A stretch of 37,349 bases of DNA from an uncultured Roseburia sp. (GCA_947062675.1 CAMSQM010000028.1:1-37349), one strand, 5' to 3'. Shown: positions 1-7,851, numbered from the stretch's first letter. Notes: generated by a model from the letters alone, not told the origin. Program-made: numbers and translations.

Positions 1-2
1 TT

Positions 3-170
3 GATAGTTTAATGCTAAATCGTCCATACATTTCCCTCGTTCCGATAGTCTGTTTGGATAATTATATCATGGAATATGCTCAGGATGAAGATATATTTTT
101 CCATTTAGAAAATATGTTATACCAGCTTAGTTTAAATTTTAATACCTTAGTGTTACGAAATACTCCATAA
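3..170 (+). CDS. possible 3' end of a gene cut by the window edge, unrecognised
   Basis: A reading frame is open from the left edge to a TAA at 168-170 (55 codons). It contains the stretch NRPYISLVPIVCL and an acidic/aromatic end. I do not recognise it. An internal ATG at 12 has no ribosome site, so if the frame is real it is the tail of a gene that starts to the left. Base composition is AT-rich, like the next genes. The rest of 171-341 holds no convincing gene; only short frames with stops are visible on both strands. Confidence 0.25.
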   Translation, partial: DSLMLNRPYISLVPIVCLDNYIMEYAQDEDIFFHLENMLYQLSLNFNTLVLRNTP

Positions 171-341
171 AACAAGAGGCAAAGGTATAAAAGTACTCAG
201 CCTTTGGAAACAGCGCAGATAATGCTTGAAACTAAACGGCTTCTATACGGCCAAATCGTAACATCCATACTCCCTTTTTAATCATTTTTACCAGCTGGAA
301 AAGAATATTTGGTTGGTAATTCAAATACGTCAGTGTCATAT

Positions 342-806
342 TCAGCTTATCGACCTTCGGGCCAACTTGGCTCGAAGCTGGAGCATGTAATCATTACATT
401 TCAGAAAAATGAAATACCGCTCTTTGGAAGAGCGGTAGAAGTTGCAGGTTGGCAGTCCATTTTTATTGTAATCCTTTGTACACTGAAGCAAACAATTCAT
501 AATATATGAGTCGCAGCCATGCTCCTGATAAGAGGGCAGTACATATACGTCTGTAATATAATTGCCATCAAAACAGCCTGTTCCGGCAATCACATTATTA
601 CGCACTAACACTCCCATATTTCCCGATGCTATTCCGTCTATAATGTGTTCTCTACTGTGATGTCTGCAAAAAAATCCACTACTTCTTTTGGATAATCGTT
701 CCTCCGGTAGTCTGTCTTTACAAAAACGCAGTTTTTTCAATTCCAAGGCTGCTCTATGAGCGCAGGTAACCGGATAAGCCGGGATGGGAAATATCTGGAA
801 CAACAC
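342..806 (-). pseudogene. GNAT-family N-acetyltransferase, frameshifted remnant
   Basis: The middle of this minus-strand frame reads as a GNAT acetyltransferase core: VIAGTGCFDGNYITDVYVLP followed by SYIMNCL, the beta4 and acetyl-CoA-binding region of the family. The frame is damaged. Between about 641 and 692 the displayed frame gives an implausible RSSGFFCRHHSREH, while the adjacent frame gives PKEVVDFFADITVEN, a good helix that fits between KDRLPEERLS and IIDGIASG. Two compensating indels therefore seem to have scrambled this stretch. The C-terminal end after TCNFYRSS also loses the expected FYxxxGY pattern and ends in unrelated sequence. No good ribosome site precedes the ATG. Family assignment is from pattern recognition; the pseudogene call rests on the two-frame comparison. 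Confidence 0.6.
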
Positions 807-871
807 CCCGCCTGCAGGACATACATGCAGACTGGGCCCGGGAAGCAGGACGCATTTGGCTTGATATGGAA

Positions 872-900
872 TTGTGATTGTGCCGCAGAAATGGTATAAT
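872..900 (+). promoter_or_regulatory. sigma-A type promoter with extended -10
   Basis: The -35 box TTGTGA (872-877) and the perfect -10 TATAAT (895-900) are separated by 17 bp, and TGG directly precedes the -10 as an extended -10. It lies 42 bp upstream of the TfoX-like gene start. Confidence 0.7.
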
Positions 901-942
901 GGTGCTGCCGAAAGGCAAAAAATTGAAAGCTGAGGTGAAATT

Positions 943-1269
943 GTGGCGTCAGGTAAAGAATATCTGGAATTTATTTTAGGGCAGTTATCTGAGTTGGAAG
1001 AAATTACTTATCGGGCTATGATGGGGGAATTTATTATTTATTATCGTGGCAGGATTGCAGGCGGTATCTATGATAACAGATTGCTTGTTAAACCAGTAAA
1101 ATCAGCAGTAAGTTATATGCCGGCGGCCCGGTATGAAAAACCCTATGAGGGAGCAAAAGAGATGTTACTGGTAGATAAAGTTGATAATAAGGAATTTTTA
1201 ACAGGTCTGTTTAATGCTATGTATGAGGAGTTGCCGGTTCCAAAGCCAAAAAGAAAAAATAAACCCTGA
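943..1269 (+). CDS. TfoX N-terminal domain protein
   Basis: A 108-residue protein made of a single TfoX_N domain. Family hallmarks visible are RAMMGEFIIYYRGRIAGGIYDN near residue 25-46 (a Met-Met-Gly-Glu core), LLVKPVKSA, and PYEGAKEMLLVDKVD. The tail is basic (PKPKRKNKP). The start is GTG at 943, chosen because GAGGTGA lies just upstream (932-938) and a strong promoter precedes it. In gamma-proteobacteria TfoX/Sxy controls competence, but stand-alone TfoX_N proteins of Firmicutes have no settled role, so no regulatory function should be assumed. It sits alone between a pseudogene and a GyrI-like gene and is monocistronic or followed by a loose 119-bp gap. Confidence 0.85.
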   Translation: MASGKEYLEFILGQLSELEEITYRAMMGEFIIYYRGRIAGGIYDNRLLVKPVKSAVSYMPAARYEKPYEGAKEMLLVDKVDNKEFLTGLFNAMYEELPVPKPKRKNKP

Positions 1270-1388
1270 CAAAAGGTGCCGGGATATGTGTGCTATGCTA
1301 AAAACCATGGCAATACAGCTATACGGAAGCTTTAAACACATTAGTTAAGGAAGAGGTAAACAGGAAATGGAAAATTGGAGGAATAGCA

Positions 1389-1823
1389 ATGCAAAGTGTA
1401 AGAATTTATGAAATGCCGGCCTGTAGAATGGTTTCGTCTGGAACGGGTATGTTCGGTGAGGGTAATTTTAATCTGTTTGATGAATGGTTGTCTTCACAAA
1501 AACGCAGTCTGTTCCCAAAAGATTTTCTATACTGGGCAGGTGAGGGCTTTGTCTGGCTGTATATGTATGAAGATGGCATGAATGTCCCAAAAGAACTTGA
1601 AATAATAGATTTTCAGGGTGGTCTTTATGCTGTGGCAACCGATATAGATCAGAAGACAGATAAGGAACTTATGAACGCAGGGATAGATAAGTTTCTAAGT
1701 GAAAATGGATTTGAGCGCGACGCATCACGTCCGGAATTAGGAAATATTATTACGTCGCCTTCTGTGAAAAAAATAATGGGATACGAACAGATGGACTATT
1801 ATTTCCCAATAAAAACAAAATAA
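1389..1823 (+). CDS. GyrI-like / AraC effector-binding domain protein
   Basis: A 144-residue stand-alone ligand-binding domain of the GyrI-like (SHV-domain) superfamily, the fold used as the effector domain of AraC-type regulators such as Rob. Visible features are the first strand VRIYEMPACRMV, then FLYWAGEGFVWLYMYED, the core IDFQGGLYAVATDID, and a C-terminal strand ending YYFPIK. There is no DNA-binding domain. Such single-domain proteins are thought to bind amphipathic small molecules; the ligand here is unknown. TTGGAGG at 1374-1380 supports the ATG. The following 1824-2065 contains only a 37-codon frame directly after the stop, without its own ribosome site. Confidence 0.8.
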   Translation: MQSVRIYEMPACRMVSSGTGMFGEGNFNLFDEWLSSQKRSLFPKDFLYWAGEGFVWLYMYEDGMNVPKELEIIDFQGGLYAVATDIDQKTDKELMNAGIDKFLSENGFERDASRPELGNIITSPSVKKIMGYEQMDYYFPIKTK

Positions 1824-2065
1824 ATGACGGAGTACTGTGCAGAAAATGCAGAACGCTTTTCCGTTATAAATGACTGGCTGGCAACTACTTTTCAAACAGA
1901 GCAGAAAGTAGTTTTTCCCTATGGAATAAATATGTAATTATTGCAGCTCCTTTTCAGCGTTGTGTACTCATGTAAAAAGGACTTATAAATACGCATTGCA
2001 GGTAGCAGGCCATTTATAATCGGGTATATAAACTGGAATTTTTAGGTCAGAAGGAGTTTCAGAAG

Positions 2066-2377
2066 ATGGAAAAAGCACGGGTTTATGTCGATTTAAACGA
2101 AATGGTTACGGATGATATTGTATTGTTGTCAAAAGATGATACCAGGATTGATAGTATGGGCAGCATAATTACATTTTATGAAGGAATGCCTGTTAACCTG
2201 TATTCCGATGATGCGTCCGGCAGCGGAGAAATTGATAATTTGATTTTTGAAGGTACTGCCATAAAATATGATTTAAAGAGTTATCCGCAATGGCGGCATG
2301 TAAAATGGTGTGTTCGGATTGATTGGAATAGTCTTATACATGAATCTGACATGAATCAATCAAATCCAATGGAATGA
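2066..2377 (+). CDS. conserved hypothetical protein, small and acidic
   Basis: A 103-residue soluble protein with an acidic N-terminal half (VYVDLNEMVTDDIVLLSKDD, then ITFYEGMPVNLYSDD) and a C-terminal WCVRIDW-x-HESD motif. I have the impression that similar proteins occur in Lachnospiraceae but know no named family or function. AGAAGGAG at 2050-2057 lies just upstream of the ATG. A TATAAT hexamer at 2015-2020 could be the -10 of a promoter, but no -35 at proper spacing is seen. It is followed after 19 bp by a small membrane-peptide gene, which suggests co-transcription. Confidence 0.65.
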   Translation: MEKARVYVDLNEMVTDDIVLLSKDDTRIDSMGSIITFYEGMPVNLYSDDASGSGEIDNLIFEGTAIKYDLKSYPQWRHVKWCVRIDWNSLIHESDMNQSNPME

Positions 2378-2396
2378 ATAATTCAGAGGTGAAAAT

Positions 2397-2570
2397 ATGG
2401 AAAAATTTTCAGTGTTGTTAATGATAGCTGCCATTGTCTGCGCCTTATTTTCGGATAAAATAGATAGCGCAGTAAAAGGGGATAAAAAGGTTAAAAAAGT
2501 GATTGTCATATTCAGTGCGGGAGTAATATCAGTCTGTACGATTGCTATTATTGCAGGTATCCTGTCGTGA
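2397..2570 (+). CDS. 57-residue small membrane protein, two predicted helices
   Basis: ATG at 2397 follows AGAGGTGA (2384-2391) at good spacing and runs 57 codons to TGA at 2568-2570. The product has a hydrophobic N-terminal helix (FSVLLMIAAIVCALF), a short basic/acidic linker (SDKIDSAVKGDKKVKK) and a second hydrophobic helix (VIVIFSAGVISVCTIAIIAG). This hairpin topology suits a small inner-membrane protein. It lies 19 bp after the 103-residue gene on the same strand. Function unknown; size and layout would fit a regulatory microprotein or a toxin-like peptide, but nothing shows which. Confidence 0.6.
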   Translation: MEKFSVLLMIAAIVCALFSDKIDSAVKGDKKVKKVIVIFSAGVISVCTIAIIAGILS

Positions 2571-2804
2571 ATATTCAGAATGAAAATTCCTGTTTTGTCA
2601 AAAGTTCCGTGCGGCGGCACAGGCATCTGGCCCTGTTCCTGCGTGTCTGTGCGAAGAACTTTTCATGGATTGCGCAGAAACTATATGCACAGCAGTAAAA
2701 CGGACCATGATATTCACTTTATCGCGGGAAATCAGGAGCGATAAGGGCAGGAAATTGAAAATGGCAGAATTGTATACCATAACAGAAATGTGAGGACAGA
2801 TAGT

Positions 2805-3320
2805 ATGCTGGGAAATCCGGGATTTTCATATACAGGATTACTTTTTTTACTGATGTTATTTATTCCCAATATCATATGGTCCATGAGAAGACCGCAGGGC
2901 TATACATCTGAAAATGAAAATAAAATCCTGCGCTTCTTTGAAAGGCTGGGGGAGGCGCTGACCTGTTGCTGTTCACTGGTGTTTTCCGATTTTAATATCC
3001 ATGAATGGACGCTCTGGTCTTTATGGCTGATTGCGGCTTTTGTTTTTATGATAATGTATGAAGCGTGGTGGGTGCGCTATTTTCGGAGTGAGCGCAGGTT
3101 ATCAGATTTTTACAGCAGCTTTTCGGGGATCCCTCTTGCCGGGGCGACTCTGCCGGTTATTGCGTTTTTTATGCTGGGGATGTATGGAAAGGTTATATGG
3201 ATGTTAATCGCAGTGGTTATTTTAGGGATCGGGCATATAGGCATACATATTCAGCATAAAAACAATATTGATGCTTTATCAGACCCTGCCGGCGGGAATT
3301 TAACAGGAGGTATCCGGTGA
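2805..3320 (+). CDS. hypothetical integral membrane protein
   Basis: A protein of 171 residues with hydrophobic segments near residues 8-26 (YTGLLFLLMLFIPNIIW), 68-90 (WSLWLIAAFVFMIMYEAWWV), 113-132 (AGATLPVIAFFMLGMYGKVI) and 134-152 (MLIAVVILGIGHIGIHI), so about four helices. I chose ATG 2805 over the in-frame GTG at 2790 because GAGGA at 2792-2796 is placed to serve 2805. The motif NIIWSMRRPQGY after helix 1 looks conserved, but I know no named family. The next gene starts inside this stop codon (GTGA), so the two are translationally coupled. Gap 2571-2804 holds only short frames without ribosome sites. Confidence 0.65.
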   Translation: MLGNPGFSYTGLLFLLMLFIPNIIWSMRRPQGYTSENENKILRFFERLGEALTCCCSLVFSDFNIHEWTLWSLWLIAAFVFMIMYEAWWVRYFRSERRLSDFYSSFSGIPLAGATLPVIAFFMLGMYGKVIWMLIAVVILGIGHIGIHIQHKNNIDALSDPAGGNLTGGIR

Positions 3321-3754
3321 CGGAGGAATTGCTGGTATTTGCGCTCCTGCTCTGTGAGGAAATGGTGCCGGAGGATGAATATCAGAAAAGGCTGGATGAG
3401 CTGTTTATGAATTATCCCGAAAATGATGATCTGCTTTATCTGGAATGGGAGACCGATAGAGAGAGAGCTGTTATGTATATAAGGACGCATATTGATTACA
3501 GCGCGCTGGATTGTGAAAGGTTCGGCAGGATTTTAATGGAAAAGATAAAGGTATATTATGAAACTCATTCCGATATCAATTGTACCGCCTGCAGAATGTA
3601 CAGCCTGTGGGAGAGTCTTCCGGGAAATATTCAGGATAAAGAGCCGTTTTTTGCGCTGAGCTATGCGGATGATCCCCTGTCCTGGGGAGATGAAGAACAG
3701 ACCAGAAATATTTTAGAGAATATGGTCAATTACTATAAAAGAGGAAATGATTGA
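3317..3754 (+). CDS. hypothetical acidic soluble protein
   Basis: A 145-residue, strongly acidic, Cys-containing, mostly helical protein (for example PEDEYQKRLDELFMNY and LYLEWETDRERAVMYI). The GTG start at 3317 overlaps the preceding TGA, and AGGAGG at 3305-3310 is 6 bp upstream, so the start is well supported. No motif identifies a family. Acidic partners coupled to a small membrane protein are sometimes immunity or chaperone proteins, but that is only an analogy. It closes the AT-rich cassette. Confidence 0.65.
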   Translation: MTEELLVFALLLCEEMVPEDEYQKRLDELFMNYPENDDLLYLEWETDRERAVMYIRTHIDYSALDCERFGRILMEKIKVYYETHSDINCTACRMYSLWESLPGNIQDKEPFFALSYADDPLSWGDEEQTRNILENMVNYYKRGND

Positions 3755-3800
3755 ATCTCCCGTGAAAACATGATATAGTATCCCGAAAGCAGGGAAGGCC

Positions 3801-3835
3801 CGGAGTCTGCGTCCGCACTGCGTCCGCAGACTCCG
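3801..3835. repeat. perfect 11-bp inverted repeat (hairpin)
   Basis: CGGAGTCTGCG (3801-3811) is the exact reverse complement of CGCAGACTCCG (3825-3835), with a 13-base spacer. The spacer and arms also contain a tandem direct repeat of TGCGTCCGCA. There is no T-run, so it is not a classical terminator. It lies in the 163-bp gap between the AT-rich cassette and the GC-richer genes. Confidence 0.7.
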
Positions 3836-3917
3836 CGGGTCACGGATGGCTGAAGCGGCAGAAGCCTTTCGCCTTATCTGTGACCTGTATAAAACGCAGT
3901 GCAGAAAAGAGGGGAAT

Positions 3918-4508
3918 ATGAGAGAAACACTTAAAAGAATTAAGGCGGACATGATTCTGTCCGCAGTGCTCTGTGTGATACTGGGCATTGTTATTCTGTT
4001 CTGGCCTGAGCAGACAATCGGGCTGTTCTGCAGGGTGCTGGCAGCCGGTCTGATCGTGATGGGGGTGCTGTACGTGCTCTCTTATTTTAACAACCGTCTG
4101 ATGCACCCGTTTTCGGGGATTCTCGGTTTTGTCGTGTTGTTTGTGGGGATCTGGATTTTCCTGAAGCCGCAGAGCGTGGCGAGTCTGATTCCGATTGTGA
4201 TCGGGGTGATTCTGGTGGTCCATGCGATTCAGGACATCAGGCTGGCGTTTGAGGTCAGAAGGAACAATTATGAGAGCTGGTGGGGGATGCTGGTGATCGC
4301 ATCCGTGAGTATGGTTTTCGGGATTTTAAGTATTGTCAAAGCGTTCGGGATTGTGACGTTTGCGGTGCGCATGATCGGGATCGGGCTGATATACGACGGC
4401 GTGTCAGATCTGTGGATCGTGACGACGGCGGCGCGCGCTGCAAAGGCTTTTCTGCAGGATGCACAGGCGGTGGATGTGGACTACAAAGAGGTGGACGGAG
4501 AGGAATGA
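3918..4508 (+). CDS. DUF308 / HdeD-family membrane protein
   Basis: A 196-residue integral membrane protein with about six hydrophobic helices arranged as repeated pairs: ILSAVLCVILGIVILFW, FCRVLAAGLIVMGVLYVL, FSGILGFVVLFVGIWIFL, SLIPIVIGVILVVHAIQDI, WWGMLVIASVSMVFGILSI and FAVRMIGIGLIYDGVSDLW. This repeat pattern and the GLxxxxxGxxxL spacing are typical of the DUF308/HdeD family. HdeD acts in acid stress in E. coli, but the role in Firmicutes is unknown. AGAGGGGA (3907-3914) supports ATG 3918 over an upstream in-frame ATG at 3846. The tail is acidic and soluble. The next gene overlaps or nearly abuts the stop. Confidence 0.8.
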   Translation: MRETLKRIKADMILSAVLCVILGIVILFWPEQTIGLFCRVLAAGLIVMGVLYVLSYFNNRLMHPFSGILGFVVLFVGIWIFLKPQSVASLIPIVIGVILVVHAIQDIRLAFEVRRNNYESWWGMLVIASVSMVFGILSIVKAFGIVTFAVRMIGIGLIYDGVSDLWIVTTAARAAKAFLQDAQAVDVDYKEVDGEE

Positions 4509-4525
4509 GAAGAGAGGAATTTAAG

Positions 4526-4756
4526 ATGGAGCGGACCGGACTTCTCCAGGTCGGGGATGTGCTGCCGGTCACGGAGGGGAAGCTTCCGTCTTCTTATTAT
4601 TATACGCTGGGAAAAGCATATGCGATGTCAGCCAATTATCCGGTCGGCGAGCGCATTCAGTCAGAGAAGGGCAGGGTTGTGGAAGTAAAGGAGACGCCTA
4701 AGGGCTACTTTGTGACAGTTGAATTTGATGAGAGCCCGAAGGGGGAACGGATCTGA
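4526..4756 (+). CDS. small conserved hypothetical protein
   Basis: A 76-residue soluble protein containing GDVLPVTEGKLPSSYYYTLG and a C-terminal strand-rich stretch GRVVEVKETPKGYFVTVEFD. I chose ATG 4526 because AGAGAGG (4511-4517) is well spaced for it; an in-frame ATG at 4505 overlaps the previous stop as ATGA and cannot be excluded. The second half looks like a small beta barrel. I recognise it as a conserved Lachnospiraceae type without a named function. Co-directional with the DUF308 gene, probably the same transcript. Confidence 0.6.
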   Translation: MERTGLLQVGDVLPVTEGKLPSSYYYTLGKAYAMSANYPVGERIQSEKGRVVEVKETPKGYFVTVEFDESPKGERI

Positions 4757-4845
4757 CCTGCCGCTTTAAGCGGTATGCCATGCAGGGCGGGGGCCCGGAG
4801 GGGGAAGTCCTGTACGGATATATTTTCGGGATGGAAGAGGGAGTT

Positions 4846-5406
4846 ATGGCGGGAAAGCGTGAGGTGGACACACTTCTGGCGGAGAGCTTCAAGGAGCTGG
4901 CGTTAAGGCAGCCGATTGAAAAAATTACGATCAAAGAGATTACAGACAGGGCCGGGGTTATCCGGCCGACGTTTTACAATCATTTTCAGGACAAATACGA
5001 GCTGCTGGAATGGATTATCTCCACACAGCTGCTGGAGCAGATCGAGCCTCTTATACAGAACGGTATGATAAATGAGGCGCTGACGCTTCTGTTTACCAGA
5101 ATTGAGCGGGAAAAAGAGTTCTACACGAAGGCGAGCAGGCTCGAGGGGCAGAATTCATTTGGCAGCATCGCGCAGGCCTGTGTCAGAAAGCTTCTGCTGG
5201 GGGTAATTGAGGAGCGGTCCGGGGAAAAACAGCAGAAGTATGTCTGGATGACGCCGGAGTGGATCGCAGAATATTATGCACAGTCCATGTGCTATGTGGT
5301 GATTACGTGGATTCAGTCTGGGATGACGATCACGCCCAGGGAGCTGGCAGAGATTTACGATTATATTATCAAGCGTTCCATGGAGGATGTCCTGACGGAT
5401 CTGTGA
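4846..5406 (+). CDS. TetR/AcrR family transcriptional regulator
   Basis: A 186-residue one-domain-plus-ligand-domain regulator. Residues 28-47 form the TetR helix-turn-helix (ITIKEITDRAGVIRPTFYNH), with the family's recognition-helix end TFYNHFQDKYELL. The C-terminal region (about 60-186) resembles the TetR_C_8/DhaS-like effector domain of Firmicutes. ATG 4846 is preferred because AGAGGGA (4835-4841) precedes it; upstream in-frame ATGs at 4780 and 4831 lack ribosome sites. The gene lies directly before an MMPL exporter and its heptad-repeat partner on the same strand, a layout in which the TetR protein usually represses the exporter. The effector is unknown. A terminator follows it. Confidence 0.88.
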   Translation: MAGKREVDTLLAESFKELALRQPIEKITIKEITDRAGVIRPTFYNHFQDKYELLEWIISTQLLEQIEPLIQNGMINEALTLLFTRIEREKEFYTKASRLEGQNSFGSIAQACVRKLLLGVIEERSGEKQQKYVWMTPEWIAEYYAQSMCYVVITWIQSGMTITPRELAEIYDYIIKRSMEDVLTDL

Positions 5407-5477
5407 CAGCCTGCGCGGTTCTGGCTGCGGGCCGGGTGCAGCTGCGATACAATTTCATGATTTTGTTGCCGTGTCTA

Positions 5478-5497
5478 TACATATGTTTGAATGTGTA
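5478..5497. promoter_or_regulatory. possible TetR operator palindrome
   Basis: TACATAT (5478-5484) and ATGTGTA (5491-5497) form a 20-bp near-palindrome with one mismatch per arm and a 6-base centre, downstream of the tetR-type gene and upstream of the exporter. Size and symmetry fit a TetR-family operator; binding is inferred only. Confidence 0.35.
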
Positions 5498-5520
5498 CGG
5501 GAGCGCGCTACAGATAAAAA

Positions 5521-5554
5521 AGATTGGATATTTTCATATCCGGTCTTTTTTTTT
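5521..5554 (+). terminator. rho-independent terminator after the TetR gene
   Basis: AGATTGGATA (5521-5530) pairs with TATCCGGTCT (5537-5546) through ten pairs including two G-U, with a 6-base loop, followed by a run of nine T (5546-5554). A run of A on the left means it could work in both directions. It separates the TetR gene from the exporter. Confidence 0.85.
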
Positions 5555-5640
5555 AATATGAAATCACCTTAAGAGAAGGGGAATTTAAGCGATTTCCCGG
5601 CTGATTCAGAGGGGAAAATTTCAGGAAAGGAAAGGGTTGG

Positions 5641-7758
5641 ATGATTAAGTTTGGAAAGGGCGTTGTGAAACTGCGGATACCGGTTCTGATTCTGAGCGTG
5701 CTGCTCCTGATTCCCGCGGGAATCGGCTACTTCCGCACCAGGGTGAATTATGATATCCTGACATATCTTCCGGGAGATATTGAGACGATGAGAGGTCAGG
5801 ATATCCTTCTGGAAGAGTTCGGGACGGGGGCGTTTTCCTTCTGCGTGGTGGAGGGGATGGAGGCCCGGGAGATTACGGCGATGCGCAGGGATATGGAGCA
5901 GGTACCGCATGTGAAATCTGTGATCTGGTATGATTCGCTGGCGGACATCAGCATTCCGATGGAAATCCTTCCGGAGGATGTCCGGACATTTTTCAATAAT
6001 GAGGAAGCGCACAGTACGCTTCTGGCGGTGCTCTATGACACTTCCATGTCGGCGGATGAGACGATGGATGCGATTGAGGAAATACGCGCAGTCGCAGGAG
6101 AAAGCTGTTTTGTCAGCGGCATGTCGGCGGTCGTCACCGATACGAAGAATCTTTCGAATCAGGAAACGCCGGTATATGTGCTGATTGCGGTTGTGCTTGC
6201 GGTTGTCGTGCTGTCGCTGACGATGGATTCCGCGATTGTTCCTCTGTTTTTCCTGCTCAGCATCGGAATGGCGATTGTGTACAATCTGGGCACGAATTTT
6301 ATCCGCGGTGAAATATCTTACGTGACGCAGGCTCTGGCGGCGGTGCTGCAGCTGGGGGTCACAATGGATTATTCGATCTTCCTCTGGCACAGCTATGAAG
6401 AGCAGCAGGAGCGTTTTGGCGGTGATAAGGAGCGCGCGATGGCCCATGCGGTTTCGGGAACGATCGCCTCGGTGGTCGGAAGCTCTGTCACGACGGTGGC
6501 CGGATTTGTGGCGCTCTGTTTTATGAGTTTTACGCTCGGAATGGATCTTGGGATAGTTATGGCAAAGGGTGTTGTCTTTGGCGTGATCTGCTGTGTCACG
6601 GTGCTCCCGTCCATGCTTCTGGTATTTGACAGGGCGGTGGAGAAAACAAGGCACAGGGCGGTGATTCCCGATCTGGGCAGGATCGCGGACCGGGTGGTGC
6701 GGCATAATAAATTGTTTCTGATATTGTTTTTCGCTGTGCTGGGACCCGCGGTATATGGCTATACACACACGGATGTCTATTATGATCTTGCGGGAACGCT
6801 GCCGGAGAGCCTGCAGAGTATAACGGCGAATCATAAGCTGGATGAGAGCTTTCAGATGGGAGCCACGCATATGATTATTGCGGACAGCGGGCTTACTGCT
6901 AGGGAAGCGGGGGCGATGCTGCGGGAAGTGGAAGGCGTCAGGGGGGTAAAAATGGCGATCGGGTCTGACTCGCTGGCCGGTCCGGCGATTCCGCGGGAGA
7001 TGATACCGGAGTCTGTACGGGAAATCATGATCAGCGGGGATTACCAGATGATGATTGTCGGATCTGAATACCCGGTTGCGACGGACGAGGTAAACGCGCA
7101 GTGCGAGGAGATCAGCCGGATTATCAGACGGTATGACGATACGGCGATGCTGATCGGGGAGGCACCGTGCACAAAGGATCTGATTGAAATAACGGATGAG
7201 GATTTTAAGACAGTCAGCGTGGTATCAATCGGCGCAATTTTTCTGATTATCGCGTTTGTGTTCAGGTCCGTGTCGCTTCCGGTCATTCTGGTGGCGGTAA
7301 TTGAATTTGCGATATTTGTTAATATGGGTATTCCGGCATATACCGGTACGACACTGCCGTTTATCGCATCAATTGTCATCGGGACAATTCAGCTTGGGGC
7401 GACAGTGGATTATGCCATTCTGATGACCAGTAAATATAAACGGGCGAGGAGCCGTGGAGCGGAAAAGCAGGAGGCCGTGACGGAGTCGCTGCGGGGTTCG
7501 GTCCAGTCTGTCATGGTGAGTGCGCTCAGCTTTTTTGCGGCGACATTTGGTGTCGGCTGCTATTCCAACATAGATATGATCAGTTCGCTGTGTTCGCTGA
7601 TGGCGCGCGGAGCCGTGATCAGTATGTTTGTAGTTATTTTTATCCTTCCGTCGATGTTTATGACGTTTGACGGACTCATCTGTGCGACGAGTGCCGGATT
7701 CCGGAAAAAGGGCGGGGAAGGCGCGGGGAGTACGGCGGATCACGGCCTGTCAGTGTAA
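5641..7758 (+). CDS. MMPL/RND-superfamily exporter
   Basis: A 705-residue membrane transporter with the duplicated RND layout: one N-terminal helix (about 10-28), a large external loop, a block of helices to about 325, a second single helix near 357, another large loop and a final helix block. The two symmetric signature motifs are present: GVTMDYSIF at 239-247 and GATVDYAIL at 586-594, each with the Asp-Tyr pair (Asp243 and Asp590) expected for proton coupling in MMPL proteins. The family exports lipids and other hydrophobic compounds across the membrane. AGGAAAGGAAAGGG precedes the ATG. It is followed after 93 bp by the heptad-repeat protein and preceded by a TetR gene, so the three probably act together. 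The substrate cannot be read from the sequence. Confidence 0.9.
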   Translation: MIKFGKGVVKLRIPVLILSVLLLIPAGIGYFRTRVNYDILTYLPGDIETMRGQDILLEEFGTGAFSFCVVEGMEAREITAMRRDMEQVPHVKSVIWYDSLADISIPMEILPEDVRTFFNNEEAHSTLLAVLYDTSMSADETMDAIEEIRAVAGESCFVSGMSAVVTDTKNLSNQETPVYVLIAVVLAVVVLSLTMDSAIVPLFFLLSIGMAIVYNLGTNFIRGEISYVTQALAAVLQLGVTMDYSIFLWHSYEEQQERFGGDKERAMAHAVSGTIASVVGSSVTTVAGFVALCFMSFTLGMDLGIVMAKGVVFGVICCVTVLPSMLLVFDRAVEKTRHRAVIPDLGRIADRVVRHNKLFLILFFAVLGPAVYGYTHTDVYYDLAGTLPESLQSITANHKLDESFQMGATHMIIADSGLTAREAGAMLREVEGVRGVKMAIGSDSLAGPAIPREMIPESVREIMISGDYQMMIVGSEYPVATDEVNAQCEEISRIIRRYDDTAMLIGEAPCTKDLIEITDEDFKTVSVVSIGAIFLIIAFVFRSVSLPVILVAVIEFAIFVNMGIPAYTGTTLPFIASIVIGTIQLGATVDYAILMTSKYKRARSRGAEKQEAVTESLRGSVQSVMVSALSFFAATFGVGCYSNIDMISSLCSLMARGAVISMFVVIFILPSMFMTFDGLICATSAGFRKKGGEGAGSTADHGLSV

Positions 7759-7851
7759 TCTGGCAGCGCGGCCGGAGAGAAAACGTGTAAATGATATTCT
7801 GGAGAGAGTAGTAAGAATGAGGCCTGAAAATGGCGGAAAGCGGGGAAAATT

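Noticed and set aside
1824..1937. 37-codon frame directly after the GyrI-like gene
   Set aside because: It has no ribosome site of its own and no recognisable motif; at most a fragment of a lost gene.
2580..2744. 54-codon frame starting MKIPVLSKVPCGG
   Set aside because: No ribosome site, Cys/Arg-rich random-looking composition.
4761..4773. CCGCTT-T-AAGCGG palindrome before the TetR gene
   Set aside because: It might be an operator, but it is short and no promoter elements adjoin it, so it was not listed as a site.
5569..6870. 433-codon open frame on the - strand
   Set aside because: It mirrors the MMPL gene, has Arg/His/Gln-rich nonsense composition and no ribosome site.
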